DNA from: Streptomyces daqingensis
GTDB taxonomy: Bacteria; Actinomycetota; Actinomycetes; Streptomycetales; Streptomycetaceae
DNA length: 64,000 bases
Reading direction: 5' to 3'
Assembly: GCF_014645895.1 (NCBI RefSeq)
Contig: NZ_BMMP01000005.1
Span: 281,086-345,085 of the forward strand
Shown: one piece after another, positions 43,928-52,249 of the stretch
Layout of the letters: every line of letters begins with the position of its first letter
Position numbering within the stretch: position 1 is the first letter of the stretch
The notes under the pieces: model-generated
The model's database searches: none
The model's input: only the letters and a program-made list of their open reading frames with translations
Told to the model about the DNA's origin: nothing
Position numbers and translations under genes: made by a program

Positions 43928-44305
43928 ATGGCTGGAGAACCCCAGGCGGACTGCCTGTTCTGCAAGATCGTGGCGGGTGACGTCCCGGCGACCGTCGTGC
44001 GCGAGTCGCAGAGGATCATCGCGTTCCGCGACATCAACCCCCAGGCGCCCACCCACGTCCTCGTGATCCCCAAGGCGCACTACGCGGACGCCGCCTCCCT
44101 CGCCGCGGCCGAGCCGCAGCTCGCCGCCGAGGTGCTGGCCGAGGCGGGCGCGGTGGCCGAGGACGAGAACATCGTCCCCTCGGAGACGGGCCCGGGCTCC
44201 GGCTACCGCATCGTGTTCAACACGGGCGCCGGCGCGGGCCAGACGGTCTTCCACGCGCACGCCCACGTACTCGGCGGGCGCGGCCTGAACTGGCCGCCCG
44301 GCTGA
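43928..44305 (+). CDS. HIT family nucleotide-binding protein
   Basis: A 125-residue histidine-triad hydrolase of the HINT branch, which cleaves AMP from phosphoramidates. The zinc-type N-terminal cysteines CLFC, then VRESQRIIAFRDINPQAPTH, VLVIPKAHYAD, and the triad QTVFHAHAHVLGGR. Only 12 nt separate it from rnz, so the two are probably co-transcribed from the TAGCAT promoter. Confidence 0.95.
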   Translation: MAGEPQADCLFCKIVAGDVPATVVRESQRIIAFRDINPQAPTHVLVIPKAHYADAASLAAAEPQLAAEVLAEAGAVAEDENIVPSETGPGSGYRIVFNTGAGAGQTVFHAHAHVLGGRGLNWPPG

Positions 44306-44317
44306 GGCCGGACCTGC

Positions 44318-45274
44318 ATGTCGCAGCGTGAACTGGTAGTGCTGGGCACCGCCAGCCAGGTCCCCACCCGGCACCGCAACCACAACGGCTACGTCCTGCT
44401 GTGGGACGGGCACGGCATCCTCTTCGATCCGGGCGAGGGCACCCAGCGGCAGATGCTGCGCGCCGGCGTGGCGGCCCACGACCTGACGCGCATCTGCGTC
44501 ACGCACTTCCACGGTGACCATTCGCTGGGTCTCGCCGGAGTCATCCAGCGCATCAACCTCGACCGGGTGCCGCACACCGTCACGGCGCACTACCCCGCGA
44601 GCGGGCAGCGCTTCTTCGACAGGCTGCGCCACGCGACCGCGTACCGGGAGACCGTGCGTCTGGACGAGCGGCCCGTCGACGGACCGGGCAGGGTGGAGGT
44701 GACGCCGGCCCCGGGCTCCTCCGGGGAGCGGGCCGAGGCGGCCGGGGAGGCCCCGCCCTTCGCCCTCACCGCGCACAGGCTGTCCCATCCCGTCGAGTCG
44801 TACGGCTACCGGCTGGTGGAGCCCGAGGGCCGCCGCATGCTGCCGGAACGGCTCGCGGCGGAGGGCATCCGCGGCCCCGACGTCGCGAGACTCCAGCGCG
44901 AGGGCGAACTGAGGGGCGTGCGGCTGGAGGACGTCAGCGTCACCCGGCGCGGCCAGCGTTTCGCCTTCGTCATGGACACCCGGATGTGCGACGGGGTGCA
45001 CGCTCTCGCCCAGGACTGCGACCTGCTCGTCATCGAGTCCACGTTCCTCGACGACGACGTGTCGCTGGCCGAGGAGCACGGCCACCTCACGGCGGGGCAG
45101 GCAGGCCGGGCGGCCGCGGAGGCGGGCGTGCGCAGCCTCGTCCTCACGCACTTCTCGCAGCGCTACACCGACCCCTCGCTCTTCGCCGAGCAGGCCAGGA
45201 AGGCCGGTTTCGAGGGGGAGTTGACGGTGGCGGAGGACCTGATGCGGGTCCCCGTGCCGAAAAGGCGCAGCTGA
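44318..45274 (+). CDS. rnz: Ribonuclease Z (tRNA 3' endonuclease)
   Basis: Metallo-beta-lactamase-fold endonuclease that removes the 3' trailer of tRNA precursors lacking an encoded CCA, as is the case for both tRNA-Ala genes in this window. 318 residues. [20 protein letters not shown] at the start, [18 protein letters not shown] as motif [14 protein letters not shown], the [13 protein letters not shown] aspartate strand, IESTFLDDD and [14 protein letters not shown] as the last histidine motif. It follows the HIT gene. Confidence 0.95.
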   Translation: MSQRELVVLGTASQVPTRHRNHNGYVLLWDGHGILFDPGEGTQRQMLRAGVAAHDLTRICVTHFHGDHSLGLAGVIQRINLDRVPHTVTAHYPASGQRFFDRLRHATAYRETVRLDERPVDGPGRVEVTPAPGSSGERAEAAGEAPPFALTAHRLSHPVESYGYRLVEPEGRRMLPERLAAEGIRGPDVARLQREGELRGVRLEDVSVTRRGQRFAFVMDTRMCDGVHALAQDCDLLVIESTFLDDDVSLAEEHGHLTAGQAGRAAAEAGVRSLVLTHFSQRYTDPSLFAEQARKAGFEGELTVAEDLMRVPVPKRRS

Positions 45275-45291
45275 CCCCGCCTCCCGCGGGT

Positions 45292-45297
45292 TACGGT
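45292..45297 (+). promoter_or_regulatory. -10 box of the hydrolase gene at 45305 (leaderless type)
   Basis: TACGGT followed by 7 nt and the GTG at 45305. Confidence 0.4.
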
Positions 45298-45304
45298 CGC
45301 GGAC

Positions 45305-46165
45305 GTGAACGAGGAGGGTTCCCCGCGTGGAGGGGAGAGCGGGACGCCGCCGCGGGGTGCTTCCCCGGCGCATCACGCGAGCGACATCGCGGGCCGCACC
45401 GTGGCGTGGGTGGACTTCGGCGGGTGCGGCCCGCCGCTGCTCGCACTGCACGGCACCTTCGGCCGGGGCTCGGTCTTCGCACCACTCGCGCGGTGTGCGG
45501 AGGGCCGTTTCCGCATCATCGCGCCCGATCTGCGGGGGCACGGGCACAGCGCACGCGCGGAGGACTACGGCGCGCGGGCGTTCGTCGCCGACGCGGCGGC
45601 CTTCGTCGAACACCTGGGCCTCGGCCCGCTGCCGGTGCTCGGCCACTCCCGGGGAGGCGTCGTGGCCTTCCAACTGGCTGCCGCGTACCCCGAGACGGTC
45701 TCCTCGCTGATCGTCGAGGACGTCGGCGCGGTCCTGCGCCGCCCGGAGGTCGCCCACCCCGTACTGGACGTGCGCGGGTGGCCCCGCTCGGCCGCGTCCC
45801 GCGAGGAGCTGGGTGCGGCGATCGAAGCGGCCGGGGTCCCGGACGGCGGCTACTTCCTGCAGAGCGCCGTACGGCGGCGGACGCCCGAAGGGACGCGCTG
45901 GGAGCTGCTGTTCGACTGGGACGACATGATGGCCGTGCAGGACAGCGGCATGGGCGACTGGTGGGCGGACTGGCTCGGCTCCAGCTGCCCCGCGCTGCTG
46001 CTCCGCGGCGGTGAGAGCCCGATGCTGAGCGCGGCAGCGGCCCGGGAGATGTGCCGGCGCAGAAGCCGCACCCGGCTCGTGGAGTTCCCCGGCGCGGGCC
46101 ACTGGGTCCACGACGACGACGCGGAAGGCGTGGCGGAGGCCATCGCGGACTTCCTCGCGCGATGA
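45305..46165 (+). CDS. Alpha/beta hydrolase
   Basis: A 286-residue alpha/beta-fold hydrolase. Oxyanion region PPLLALHGTFGRGSVFA, LRGHGHSARAEDYG, nucleophile elbow VLGHSRGGVVAF (Ser in GHSRG), acid region LLRGGESPML and the catalytic histidine in FPGAGHWVHDDDAE. Start is GTG. The first 30 residues are low complexity. Substrate unknown; haloperoxidase/esterase-like by sequence feel. Confidence 0.9.
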   Translation: MNEEGSPRGGESGTPPRGASPAHHASDIAGRTVAWVDFGGCGPPLLALHGTFGRGSVFAPLARCAEGRFRIIAPDLRGHGHSARAEDYGARAFVADAAAFVEHLGLGPLPVLGHSRGGVVAFQLAAAYPETVSSLIVEDVGAVLRRPEVAHPVLDVRGWPRSAASREELGAAIEAAGVPDGGYFLQSAVRRRTPEGTRWELLFDWDDMMAVQDSGMGDWWADWLGSSCPALLLRGGESPMLSAAAAREMCRRRSRTRLVEFPGAGHWVHDDDAEGVAEAIADFLAR

Positions 46166-46358
46166 GCGGGGGACGGGCCGCCGCATACGTCCGGTCCCAG
46201 GGTCCCGGGAGCACGACGGACGCCACGTACAACACGGACCCCGCGTCAAGTTCCTTGCTGGGCTCTGACAACAACTCCGCGACGGCCGCGCCGTATCCGT
46301 ACTTTCGAAGGGCCGTGGGGGCACACCGAATCCGTTCGACTTCAGAACTGGAGCAGTC

Positions 46359-46628
46359 ATGTCCCGTAAGCGGAGGATGAGCAGGAAGCACAAGGTCGTC
46401 GCGGGCGTGAGCGCCGTCGCCATGGTGGCGGGGATCGCCGCCGTGACGGTGAGCACGAGCCAGGCGGCGGAGGCGTGCGCCGGACTCGATCAGGCCCTGC
46501 AGAACAACCAGAACTTCATCGCCGCCCAGAAGGCGAACCCCGACGCGCAGTCGGAGGCACGAATCGCCAACCGGCAGGCCGTCATCGACCTCATCCAGCA
46601 GCGCAGGCAGGCCGCCGGCTGCCAGTGA
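46359..46628 (+). CDS. Small secreted helical protein with two cysteines
   Basis: An 89-residue precursor with a Sec signal: basic n-region (MSRKRRMSRKHK), hydrophobic core (VVAGVSAVAMVAGIAAVTV), and a likely cleavage after SQA-A. The mature part, about 51 residues, is predicted all-helical (CAGLDQALQNNQNFIAAQKA, IANRQAVIDLIQQRRQAAGC) with a cysteine at each end that could close a disulfide. GGAG lies 7 nt upstream of the ATG. The layout recalls small helical haem-binding or signalling proteins of actinomycetes, but I cannot assign a function. A strong terminator follows. Confidence 0.85.
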   Translation: MSRKRRMSRKHKVVAGVSAVAMVAGIAAVTVSTSQAAEACAGLDQALQNNQNFIAAQKANPDAQSEARIANRQAVIDLIQQRRQAAGCQ

Positions 46629-46715
46629 GCGCGGCGCGGGCGGCGAGGAGCCGACCTTAGTGAATCGCGGGGGGTGACCCGTGAACTCGGGGGGCCAGGG
46701 GATGCCCGTCGAGCG

Positions 46716-46750
46716 GAACGGCCGGTACCGAACCCAGGTACCGGCCGTTC
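46716..46750. terminator. Bidirectional hairpin terminator
   Basis: GAACGGCCGGTACC (46716-46729), 7-nt loop, GGTACCGGCCGTTC (46737-46750): a perfect 14-bp stem between convergent genes. Confidence 0.85.
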
Positions 46751-46816
46751 TCCATGTGCGGCGACGCCCTTGCGGCTCTCGCCCTTCGCCCGTTTAAGGC
46801 CCCCGCGGGGCGGCGT

Positions 46817-47809
46817 TCAGGCCGGCTCGCCGGCCTCCATGAGCTCCATGAAGCGGTGCATGCCCACGTTGCCGCCGGAGATGACGACGCCGACGCGGGA
46901 CGGAAGCGGGTCGACGCGCCCGGCGAGCAGCGCGGCCAGGCCCGTCGCCCCGCTCGGCTCCACGACGATCTTCAGACGCTCGAAGGCGAACCGCATCGCC
47001 GCGAGGATCTCCTTCTCGCTCACCAACTCCACGCTGTCGAGCAGCCGCTGGTTGACGGAGAAGGTCAGTTCGCCCGGTGTGACGGCGCCCTGCCCGTCGG
47101 CGATGGTGCGCGGAACGGCGTCCAGCTCGACCCGGCGTCCGGCCGCGAGGGAGCGGTGCGTGTCGTCCCCCGCCTCTGGCTCGATGCCGATCACGCGTAT
47201 CCGCGGATGCAGCGCGGTCGCCGCGACCGAGGTGCCCGCGGCCAGCCCGCCGCCTCCGACGGGAACCAAGATGGCGTCCAACTCACCGGTCTTGTCGAGC
47301 AGTTCGAGGGCGGCGGTGCCCTGCCCGGCGATGATGTGCGGGCTCTCGTAGGGAGGCACGAGCGTCAGCCCGCGCTCCTCGGCGAGCTGCTCGCCCAGCT
47401 CGACGCGGTCCTGCGTGTAGCGGTCGTACGTGACGATCTCGGCGCCGTACGCGGCGGTGGCGTCCAGCTTGGACTGGGGGCTGTCCTCCGGCATGACGAT
47501 GACGGCTTTGCTGCCCAGCTCCCGGGCCGCCAGTGCCACTGCCTGCGCGTGGTTGCCGGAGGAGTAGGCCGCCACGCCGCGCGACAGCTGCTCCGGCGAC
47601 AGCCGCACGATCGCGTTGTAGGCGCCGCGGAACTTGAACGCCCCTATCCGCTGGAAGTTCTCGCATTTCAGGTAGGTCTCCGCGCCCACGAGCCGGTCCA
47701 GCGTGCGGGAGTGGAGCACGGGCGTACGGTGCGCCACCCCCTCCAGCCGGGCGGCGGCCTCGCGGACGTCCTGCAGGGTGACGGGGCCGGTGGGCGGACT
47801 GCTGCTCAT
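46817..47809 (-). CDS. Serine/threonine dehydratase (PLP-dependent)
   Basis: Deaminates threonine (or serine) to 2-oxobutanoate (or pyruvate). 330 residues from ATG 47809, which has GAGGAG 6 nt upstream. The PLP lysine is in IGAFKFRGAYNAI, the phosphate loop is PVGGGGLAAGTSVA, and AYSSGNHAQAVALA and VEPSGATGLAALL are also conserved. No ACT regulatory domain follows, so it is the short catabolic (TdcB-like) or serine-racemase-like form rather than biosynthetic IlvA. Confidence 0.93.
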   Translation of the reverse strand: MSSSPPTGPVTLQDVREAAARLEGVAHRTPVLHSRTLDRLVGAETYLKCENFQRIGAFKFRGAYNAIVRLSPEQLSRGVAAYSSGNHAQAVALAARELGSKAVIVMPEDSPQSKLDATAAYGAEIVTYDRYTQDRVELGEQLAEERGLTLVPPYESPHIIAGQGTAALELLDKTGELDAILVPVGGGGLAAGTSVAATALHPRIRVIGIEPEAGDDTHRSLAAGRRVELDAVPRTIADGQGAVTPGELTFSVNQRLLDSVELVSEKEILAAMRFAFERLKIVVEPSGATGLAALLAGRVDPLPSRVGVVISGGNVGMHRFMELMEAGEPA

Positions 47810-47941
47810 GCGGTGCTCCTCTGCCGGGATGCGGATGGGGCGCTCCGGCTGCCGCGGGCCGGAGACCCCCATCCTCACCCAGGCCGTCGCAAAAGCGGCA
47901 GCCGGCTGCCCCTTCGCCCCTCACCTGCGGCTGCGCTCGCG

Positions 47942-48829
47942 CTACGGCAGGAAGTACATGGGGTTGGGCATCTTGTACTTCCGCTCCGCGTGGCCGCCCT
48001 TGAGGTCGCTGAACTGGTCGCCGAAGTTGCCGAGGATCCGGTAGCCCTGGGACTCGATGTGCTTGCGCGTCCCCGACTTGTACTCGACGGTCGTGCAGTC
48101 CGCACCGCACTCCAGGTACGGCGGCGGGTTCTCCTTGTTCTTCAGGAAGAAGTGCTTGCGGTCGACGGGAGCCTCGTAGCCCACGTTCTCCAGGTTGCGG
48201 ACGCTCCAGTCCCGCTGGTGCTCGGCGCGCCCGGTGAGGAAGAAGACCGTGATGCCCTTCTCGTGAGCCCAGTTGACGAGCTTCTTCATCCCGAAGACCG
48301 CGTCCATGTCGGTGGTGCGCAGGTACTCGTCCTGGGCCTTCTCGTCGAAGTCGTAGCCGATCTGCTGCTCGAAGTTGTAGGTGAGGAGGGTGGTGTCGTC
48401 GACGTCGAAGACCACCGCCGGCTTCTTCCCGTGCCGTCCGCCGCCATCCTCGCTCTCGCCCTCGCTCGCCTTGGCGAGGGCCTTCTTCAGGTCGCGCTGG
48501 GCGCTCGCCGCTATGCCGCGCACCTGCTTGGCGTAGTCGCTCTTCGGGGAGGCGTAGTGCTCGCCGTCCGGGGTCTCGATGTCCCCGTAGTAGTCCGCGA
48601 TCTGCTCCTTGACCTTGTCGATGTTGGGGATGTCGCGGTCCGTCACCGGCGGCTCGGCCCCGGACCGGCCGGAGTTGTCCGCCGTCGCCTGGCCGGCTCC
48701 GAACAGGGCGCTCCCCGCCAGAGCGGCGGCGACGGTGAGGGCGGCGACGCGCGCGCCGCGAGTGGCCGTCAGCGCACGCAGGGGACGGGGGTTCTCGACG
48801 TGCTTCGAACGGTCGTCGTTGCTGGACAT
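47942..48829 (-). CDS. Secreted HAD family acid phosphatase (class IIIB)
   Basis: A 295-residue exported phosphatase. N-terminal signal sequence (ARVAALTVAAALAGSALFGA, cleavage near ATA-D). HAD motif I is VVFDVDDTTLLTYN (first Asp nucleophile), motif II is ITVFFLTGRAEHQRD, the lysine region includes KHFFLKNKE, and motif III is in ILGNFGDQFSDL. Two cysteines (ECGADC) may form a disulfide. The ATG at 48829 has GGAG about 9 nt upstream. It probably releases phosphate from organic esters outside the cell. Confidence 0.93.
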   Translation of the reverse strand: MSSNDDRSKHVENPRPLRALTATRGARVAALTVAAALAGSALFGAGQATADNSGRSGAEPPVTDRDIPNIDKVKEQIADYYGDIETPDGEHYASPKSDYAKQVRGIAASAQRDLKKALAKASEGESEDGGGRHGKKPAVVFDVDDTTLLTYNFEQQIGYDFDEKAQDEYLRTTDMDAVFGMKKLVNWAHEKGITVFFLTGRAEHQRDWSVRNLENVGYEAPVDRKHFFLKNKENPPPYLECGADCTTVEYKSGTRKHIESQGYRILGNFGDQFSDLKGGHAERKYKMPNPMYFLP

Positions 48830-49081
48830 GTGGGGGGCTCCAGGTACTTCGGGCTGGTGGGACGCCGGTTCCGGCGTCGGGCGAGGGGAAGCTAACAGAG
48901 GCCCGCGGCCCTTCTCCACGTACGAGGGGAGAACTTTGCCCAACGGCGACACCCGGCCGCATGGTCGACGGTCCGCCCGGCGGACGGCAGAGTTGGGCCG
49001 TAACACCCGGTCGTACGGGCGAAGACAGACGGGAGCCGCGCCACGACGAGGTGGCGCGGCGGACGGATTGCGGAGGGCCTG

Positions 49082-50170
49082 ATGGCACAACAGGTGCGTG
49101 GAGTCGTCGCGCCGGGCAAGAACGAGCCCGTGCGCGTGGAGACCGTGACGGTGCCGGACCCCGGCCCCGGCGACGCCGTGGTCCAGGTGCAGGCATGCGG
49201 TGTCTGCCACACCGATCTGCACTACAAGCAGGGAGGGATCAACGACGACTTCCCGTTCCTGCTCGGTCACGAGGCCGCCGGAGTCGTCGAGTCAGTGGGG
49301 GAGAACGTCACCGAGGTGGAGCCCGGCGACTTCGTGATCCTCAACTGGCGCGCGGTGTGCGGGCAGTGCCGCGCCTGCAGCCGCGGGCGGCCCTGGTACT
49401 GCTTCGACACGCACAACGCGAGCCGCCAGATGACCCTCGCCGGCTCGGGAACGCCGCTCTCGCCCGCCCTCGGCATCGGGGCCTTCGCCGAGAAGACGCT
49501 GGTCGCCGCCGGGCAGTGCACCAAGGTGGATCCTGAGGTGTCGCCCGCCGTGGCCGGGCTGCTGGGCTGCGGCGTGATGGCCGGCATCGGCGCGGCGATC
49601 AACACCGGGGCGGTGGGACGGGGCGACACCGTCGCCGTCATCGGCTGCGGCGGAGTGGGCGACGCGGCGATCGCGGGGGCCCGGCTGGCCGGGGCGTCCC
49701 GCATCATCGCCGTCGACATCGAGGACCGCAAGCTCGCCCTGGCCGAGTCCATGGGGGCCACGCACACCGTGAACTCCCGCACGAGCGACCCGGTCGAGGC
49801 CGTCAGGGAGCTGACGGGCGGCTTCGGCGCGGACGTCGTCATCGAGGCGGTCGGCCGGCCCGAGACCTACGAACAGGCCTTCTACGCCCGCGACCTGGCC
49901 GGGACCGTGGTGCTGGTCGGCGTGCCCACTCCGGAGATGCGCCTGGAGCTGCCGCTGCTGGACGTCTTCGGCCGCGGCGGTTCGCTGAAGTCCTCCTGGT
50001 ACGGCGACTGCCTGCCGTCCCGCGACTTCCCCATGCTGATCGACCTCCACCAGCAGGGCCGCCTGGACCTGGCCAAGTTCGTCACCGAGCGCGTCGCCCT
50101 GGACGACGTGGAGGAGGCGTTCTCGCGCATGGAGGCGGGAGACGTGCTGCGCTCGGTCGTGGTGTTCTGA
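49082..50170 (+). CDS. Zinc alcohol dehydrogenase, S-(hydroxymethyl)mycothiol dehydrogenase type
   Basis: A 362-residue MDR-family NAD-dependent dehydrogenase. Catalytic zinc: CGVCHTDLH and GHEAAGVV; structural zinc: [15 protein letters not shown]; Rossmann motif [17 protein letters not shown] followed by [17 protein letters not shown]. The spacing and wording match mycothiol-dependent formaldehyde dehydrogenase, which oxidises S-hydroxymethyl-mycothiol. The metallo-hydrolase that often follows this gene in Streptomyces is absent; a terminator and a two-component pair follow instead. GGAGGG lies 5 nt before the ATG. Confidence 0.9.
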   Translation: MAQQVRGVVAPGKNEPVRVETVTVPDPGPGDAVVQVQACGVCHTDLHYKQGGINDDFPFLLGHEAAGVVESVGENVTEVEPGDFVILNWRAVCGQCRACSRGRPWYCFDTHNASRQMTLAGSGTPLSPALGIGAFAEKTLVAAGQCTKVDPEVSPAVAGLLGCGVMAGIGAAINTGAVGRGDTVAVIGCGGVGDAAIAGARLAGASRIIAVDIEDRKLALAESMGATHTVNSRTSDPVEAVRELTGGFGADVVIEAVGRPETYEQAFYARDLAGTVVLVGVPTPEMRLELPLLDVFGRGGSLKSSWYGDCLPSRDFPMLIDLHQQGRLDLAKFVTERVALDDVEEAFSRMEAGDVLRSVVVF

Positions 50171-50177
50171 CCCGCGC

Positions 50178-50206
50178 CGGCGGGCCGGGGCGGACCCGGC
50201 CCGCCG
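50178..50206. terminator. Bidirectional hairpin terminator
   Basis: CGGCGGGCCGGG (50178-50189) with CCCGGCCCGCCG (50195-50206), 12 bp; a second hairpin GTGAGGG/CCCTCAC spans 50214-50246. Confidence 0.7.
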
Positions 50207-50250
50207 ACGGGACGTGAGGGGGCCCTGGCCGCTCAGGCACCCTCACAGCA

Positions 50251-50919
50251 CTACGGTTCGATGAGACCGGCCCTGATCGCGTACCGGGTCAGCTCCAGCC
50301 GGTCCCTCAGGCCCAGTTTCTGCAGCAGGTTGGCCCGGTGCCGCTCGACGGTCTTCGCGCTGATCAGGAGCAGGTCCGCGATCTCCTTGGACGTGTGCCC
50401 CTCGGCGACGAGCTTGAGGATCTCCTCCTCGCGGTCCGTGATGGCACGGGCGGGCAGCTTGTCGCCGTCCCGCGCCCGGTCCAGGTAGTTGCGGATCAGG
50501 GCGGTGACCGCCCCGGGGTAGAGGAACGGCTCGTCGCGCATCGCGGCACGGCACGCCTCGACGAGGTCCCGGTCGGCGACGGACTTCAGCACGTAGCCGG
50601 CGGCGCCCGACTTGAGGGCTTCGAAGAAGTACTGCTCGCTGTCGTACATCGTCAGGATGAGGATGCGCATTTCCGGCAGGAGCCGGGAGAGTTCGCGAGC
50701 CGCCTGCAGCCCCGTCAGGCGCGGCATGGCGATGTCGAGGATGGCGAGGTCGGGCCGCTCGGCACGGGCCCTCTCGATGGCCTCGGCTCCGTCGCCGGCC
50801 TCGGCGACCACCGTCAGGTCCGGTTCGCTGTCGAGGATGAGCCTGACACCGCGCCGCACGAGCGCGTGGTCGTCGGCGAGCAGGATGCGGGTCTTCGCCG
50901 CCGGAGTGGCCGTGGTCAT
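50251..50919 (-). CDS. LuxR/NarL-type response regulator
   Basis: A 222-residue regulator. Receiver: RILLADDHALVRRGVRLILD, phospho-acceptor Asp62 in LAILDIAMPRLTG, and YVLKSVADRDLVEA. C-terminal LuxR helix-turn-helix: ITDREEEILKLVAEGHTSKE, IADLLLISAKTVERHRANLL. Its ATG overlaps the stop of the sensor kinase gene by 4 nt. It is the obvious partner of that kinase; target genes may include the divergent antiporter genes, which is inference. Confidence 0.96.
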   Translation of the reverse strand: MTTATPAAKTRILLADDHALVRRGVRLILDSEPDLTVVAEAGDGAEAIERARAERPDLAILDIAMPRLTGLQAARELSRLLPEMRILILTMYDSEQYFFEALKSGAAGYVLKSVADRDLVEACRAAMRDEPFLYPGAVTALIRNYLDRARDGDKLPARAITDREEEILKLVAEGHTSKEIADLLLISAKTVERHRANLLQKLGLRDRLELTRYAIRAGLIEP

Positions 50920-51869
50920 CGGGCCTGGCCTCTCAGCGGTACGTCGAGGCGCACCTCGGTGCCGCCGCCCGGGGCGCCGCCGACCGTGAGTTCGGCGCCG
51001 ACCAGCAGCGCCCTCTCGCGCATGCCGCGGATGCCGGCGCCCTCCGGCGCTCCCCGCAGCCCCCGGCCGTCGTCGCGGACGCGGAGCTGGAGGCCGGAGG
51101 GGGTGCGGCACAGGGACAGTTCCACGTTGCGGGCGTCGGCGTGGCGGAGAGTGTTGGTGAGACTCTCCTGTGCGACTCGGTAGAGAACCAGTTCCGTCTC
51201 CTCCTCCAGGGCGGGCAGGTCCTTCTCCAGGCGGTTCCGCGCGCTGATCCTGCTGTGCGCGGGGATCTCGGCGGTCAGCGACTTCAGTGCGCTGACGAGC
51301 CCCAGTTCCTCCAGTACCCCGGGGCGGAGCCTGCGCGCGATGCGGCGGATCTCGTCGAGGCTGTCACGGGTGCTCTCCTGGACGCTGTGGAGCTCGGCCC
51401 GCACCGGCGGGGGAGCGTGGTCCGCCACCCTTTTCATCTCGAGCAGGACGGCCGTGAGCGTCTGCCCGATCTCGTCGTGCAACTCCTGCGCGATGCGGCG
51501 GCGTTCGGCCTCCTGAGCGGACAGGGCGCGGGCCGCGCTGGCCGCGCGTTCGGCCTCCAGCCGGTCGAGCATCGTGTTGAACGTCCTGATCAGGTCGGGG
51601 ATCTCGCCCTGCCCCGCGACCGCCGGACGTGGCCTGGGCCGGAGCAGGTCGGTCGTGGTCATGGCGCGGGTGAGGCGCTGCAGCGGGGCGAGACCGAGCC
51701 GGAGCAGGACCCCGTTGGCGACGAGCATCGACCCGAGGCCCGCGCTGAGGACCAGCGCCTCGGTGAGCAGCACCGGGGTCGAGACCGTGACGGGACCGAG
51801 CAGCAGCATGGCGGTGGCCACGGTGAGCACCGCGGCGTTGAGCGAAAAGATCCGCCAGAAAAGGGACAC
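50916..51869 (-). CDS. Sensor histidine kinase with HAMP and HisKA_3
   Basis: A 317-residue kinase with two N-terminal membrane helices (about 10-30 and 35-58) and a very short loop between them, so sensing is likely in or near the membrane. A HAMP-like linker (LQRLTRAM to FNTMLDRLEAERAA), the H-box RRIAQELHDEIGQTLTAVLL with His131, and an ATPase domain (LVLYRVAQESLTNTLRHADA, VRDDGRGLRG, GIRGMRERALLVG) follow. NarX/LiaS-like. Start is GTG at 51869. Coupled to the regulator downstream. Confidence 0.95.
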   Translation of the reverse strand: MSLFWRIFSLNAAVLTVATAMLLLGPVTVSTPVLLTEALVLSAGLGSMLVANGVLLRLGLAPLQRLTRAMTTTDLLRPRPRPAVAGQGEIPDLIRTFNTMLDRLEAERAASAARALSAQEAERRRIAQELHDEIGQTLTAVLLEMKRVADHAPPPVRAELHSVQESTRDSLDEIRRIARRLRPGVLEELGLVSALKSLTAEIPAHSRISARNRLEKDLPALEEETELVLYRVAQESLTNTLRHADARNVELSLCRTPSGLQLRVRDDGRGLRGAPEGAGIRGMRERALLVGAELTVGGAPGGGTEVRLDVPLRGQAR

Positions 51870-51947
51870 AGCTCAACGGCCTCCTCACATCGGCCCCGGC
51901 GCCCTCCGGCCCGGTCCTGGGCCTGGCCGGGCGGCTCGCGTGACGGA

Positions 51948-51986
51948 GGGTTCCGCTGGCCGTACTCCAACCCTGCGGGTTCCGCT
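51948..51986 (+). repeat. Pair of 10-bp direct repeats upstream of the two-component genes
   Basis: GGGTTCCGCT at 51948-51957 and again at 51977-51986, 29 bp apart, in the gap between the divergent kinase and antiporter genes. Candidate regulator sites. Confidence 0.4.
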
Positions 51987-52009
51987 CACGTTCCGTCCAT
52001 CGGGACCGG

Positions 52010-52071
52010 CACCCATTTTCACCCGGTGGGCCCGTAGCTCCTTACACGTCTGCCACCTCCGGAAATGGGTG
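52010..52071. repeat. Spaced inverted repeat in the kinase/antiporter gap
   Basis: CACCCATTT (52010-52018) and AAATGGGTG (52063-52071) are perfect inverted arms 44 nt apart. No gene is seen in 51870-52249; the repeat could be a looped operator or the closing stem of a structured 5' leader. Confidence 0.4.
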
Positions 52072-52249
52072 GCGCGACGGATGGTCCCGCGAAGGGGCCC
52101 CAGAAGATCATGGACACCAGTCCAGCCCCCGTCCCATCCGCCCGGCGCTTACGCGCCCTGCGGCGGCGGACGCTCCGGGGCAGGCGGGATCTCGGTAGGT
52201 GCATGCCGGCCGGCGGGGCCGCCACGTCCACGTCAAGAGGGGAACGTCG

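Noticed and set aside
42974..46456. A 1160-codon minus-strand frame across rsmE, HIT, rnz and the hydrolase gene.
   Set aside because: It spans five well-supported plus-strand genes and lacks any motif; a GC-bias shadow.
51870..52249. A c-di-AMP (ydaO-type) riboswitch before the antiporter genes.
   Set aside because: I looked for the conserved ydaO blocks here and at 55676-56118 and did not find them; only simple repeats and hairpins are visible.
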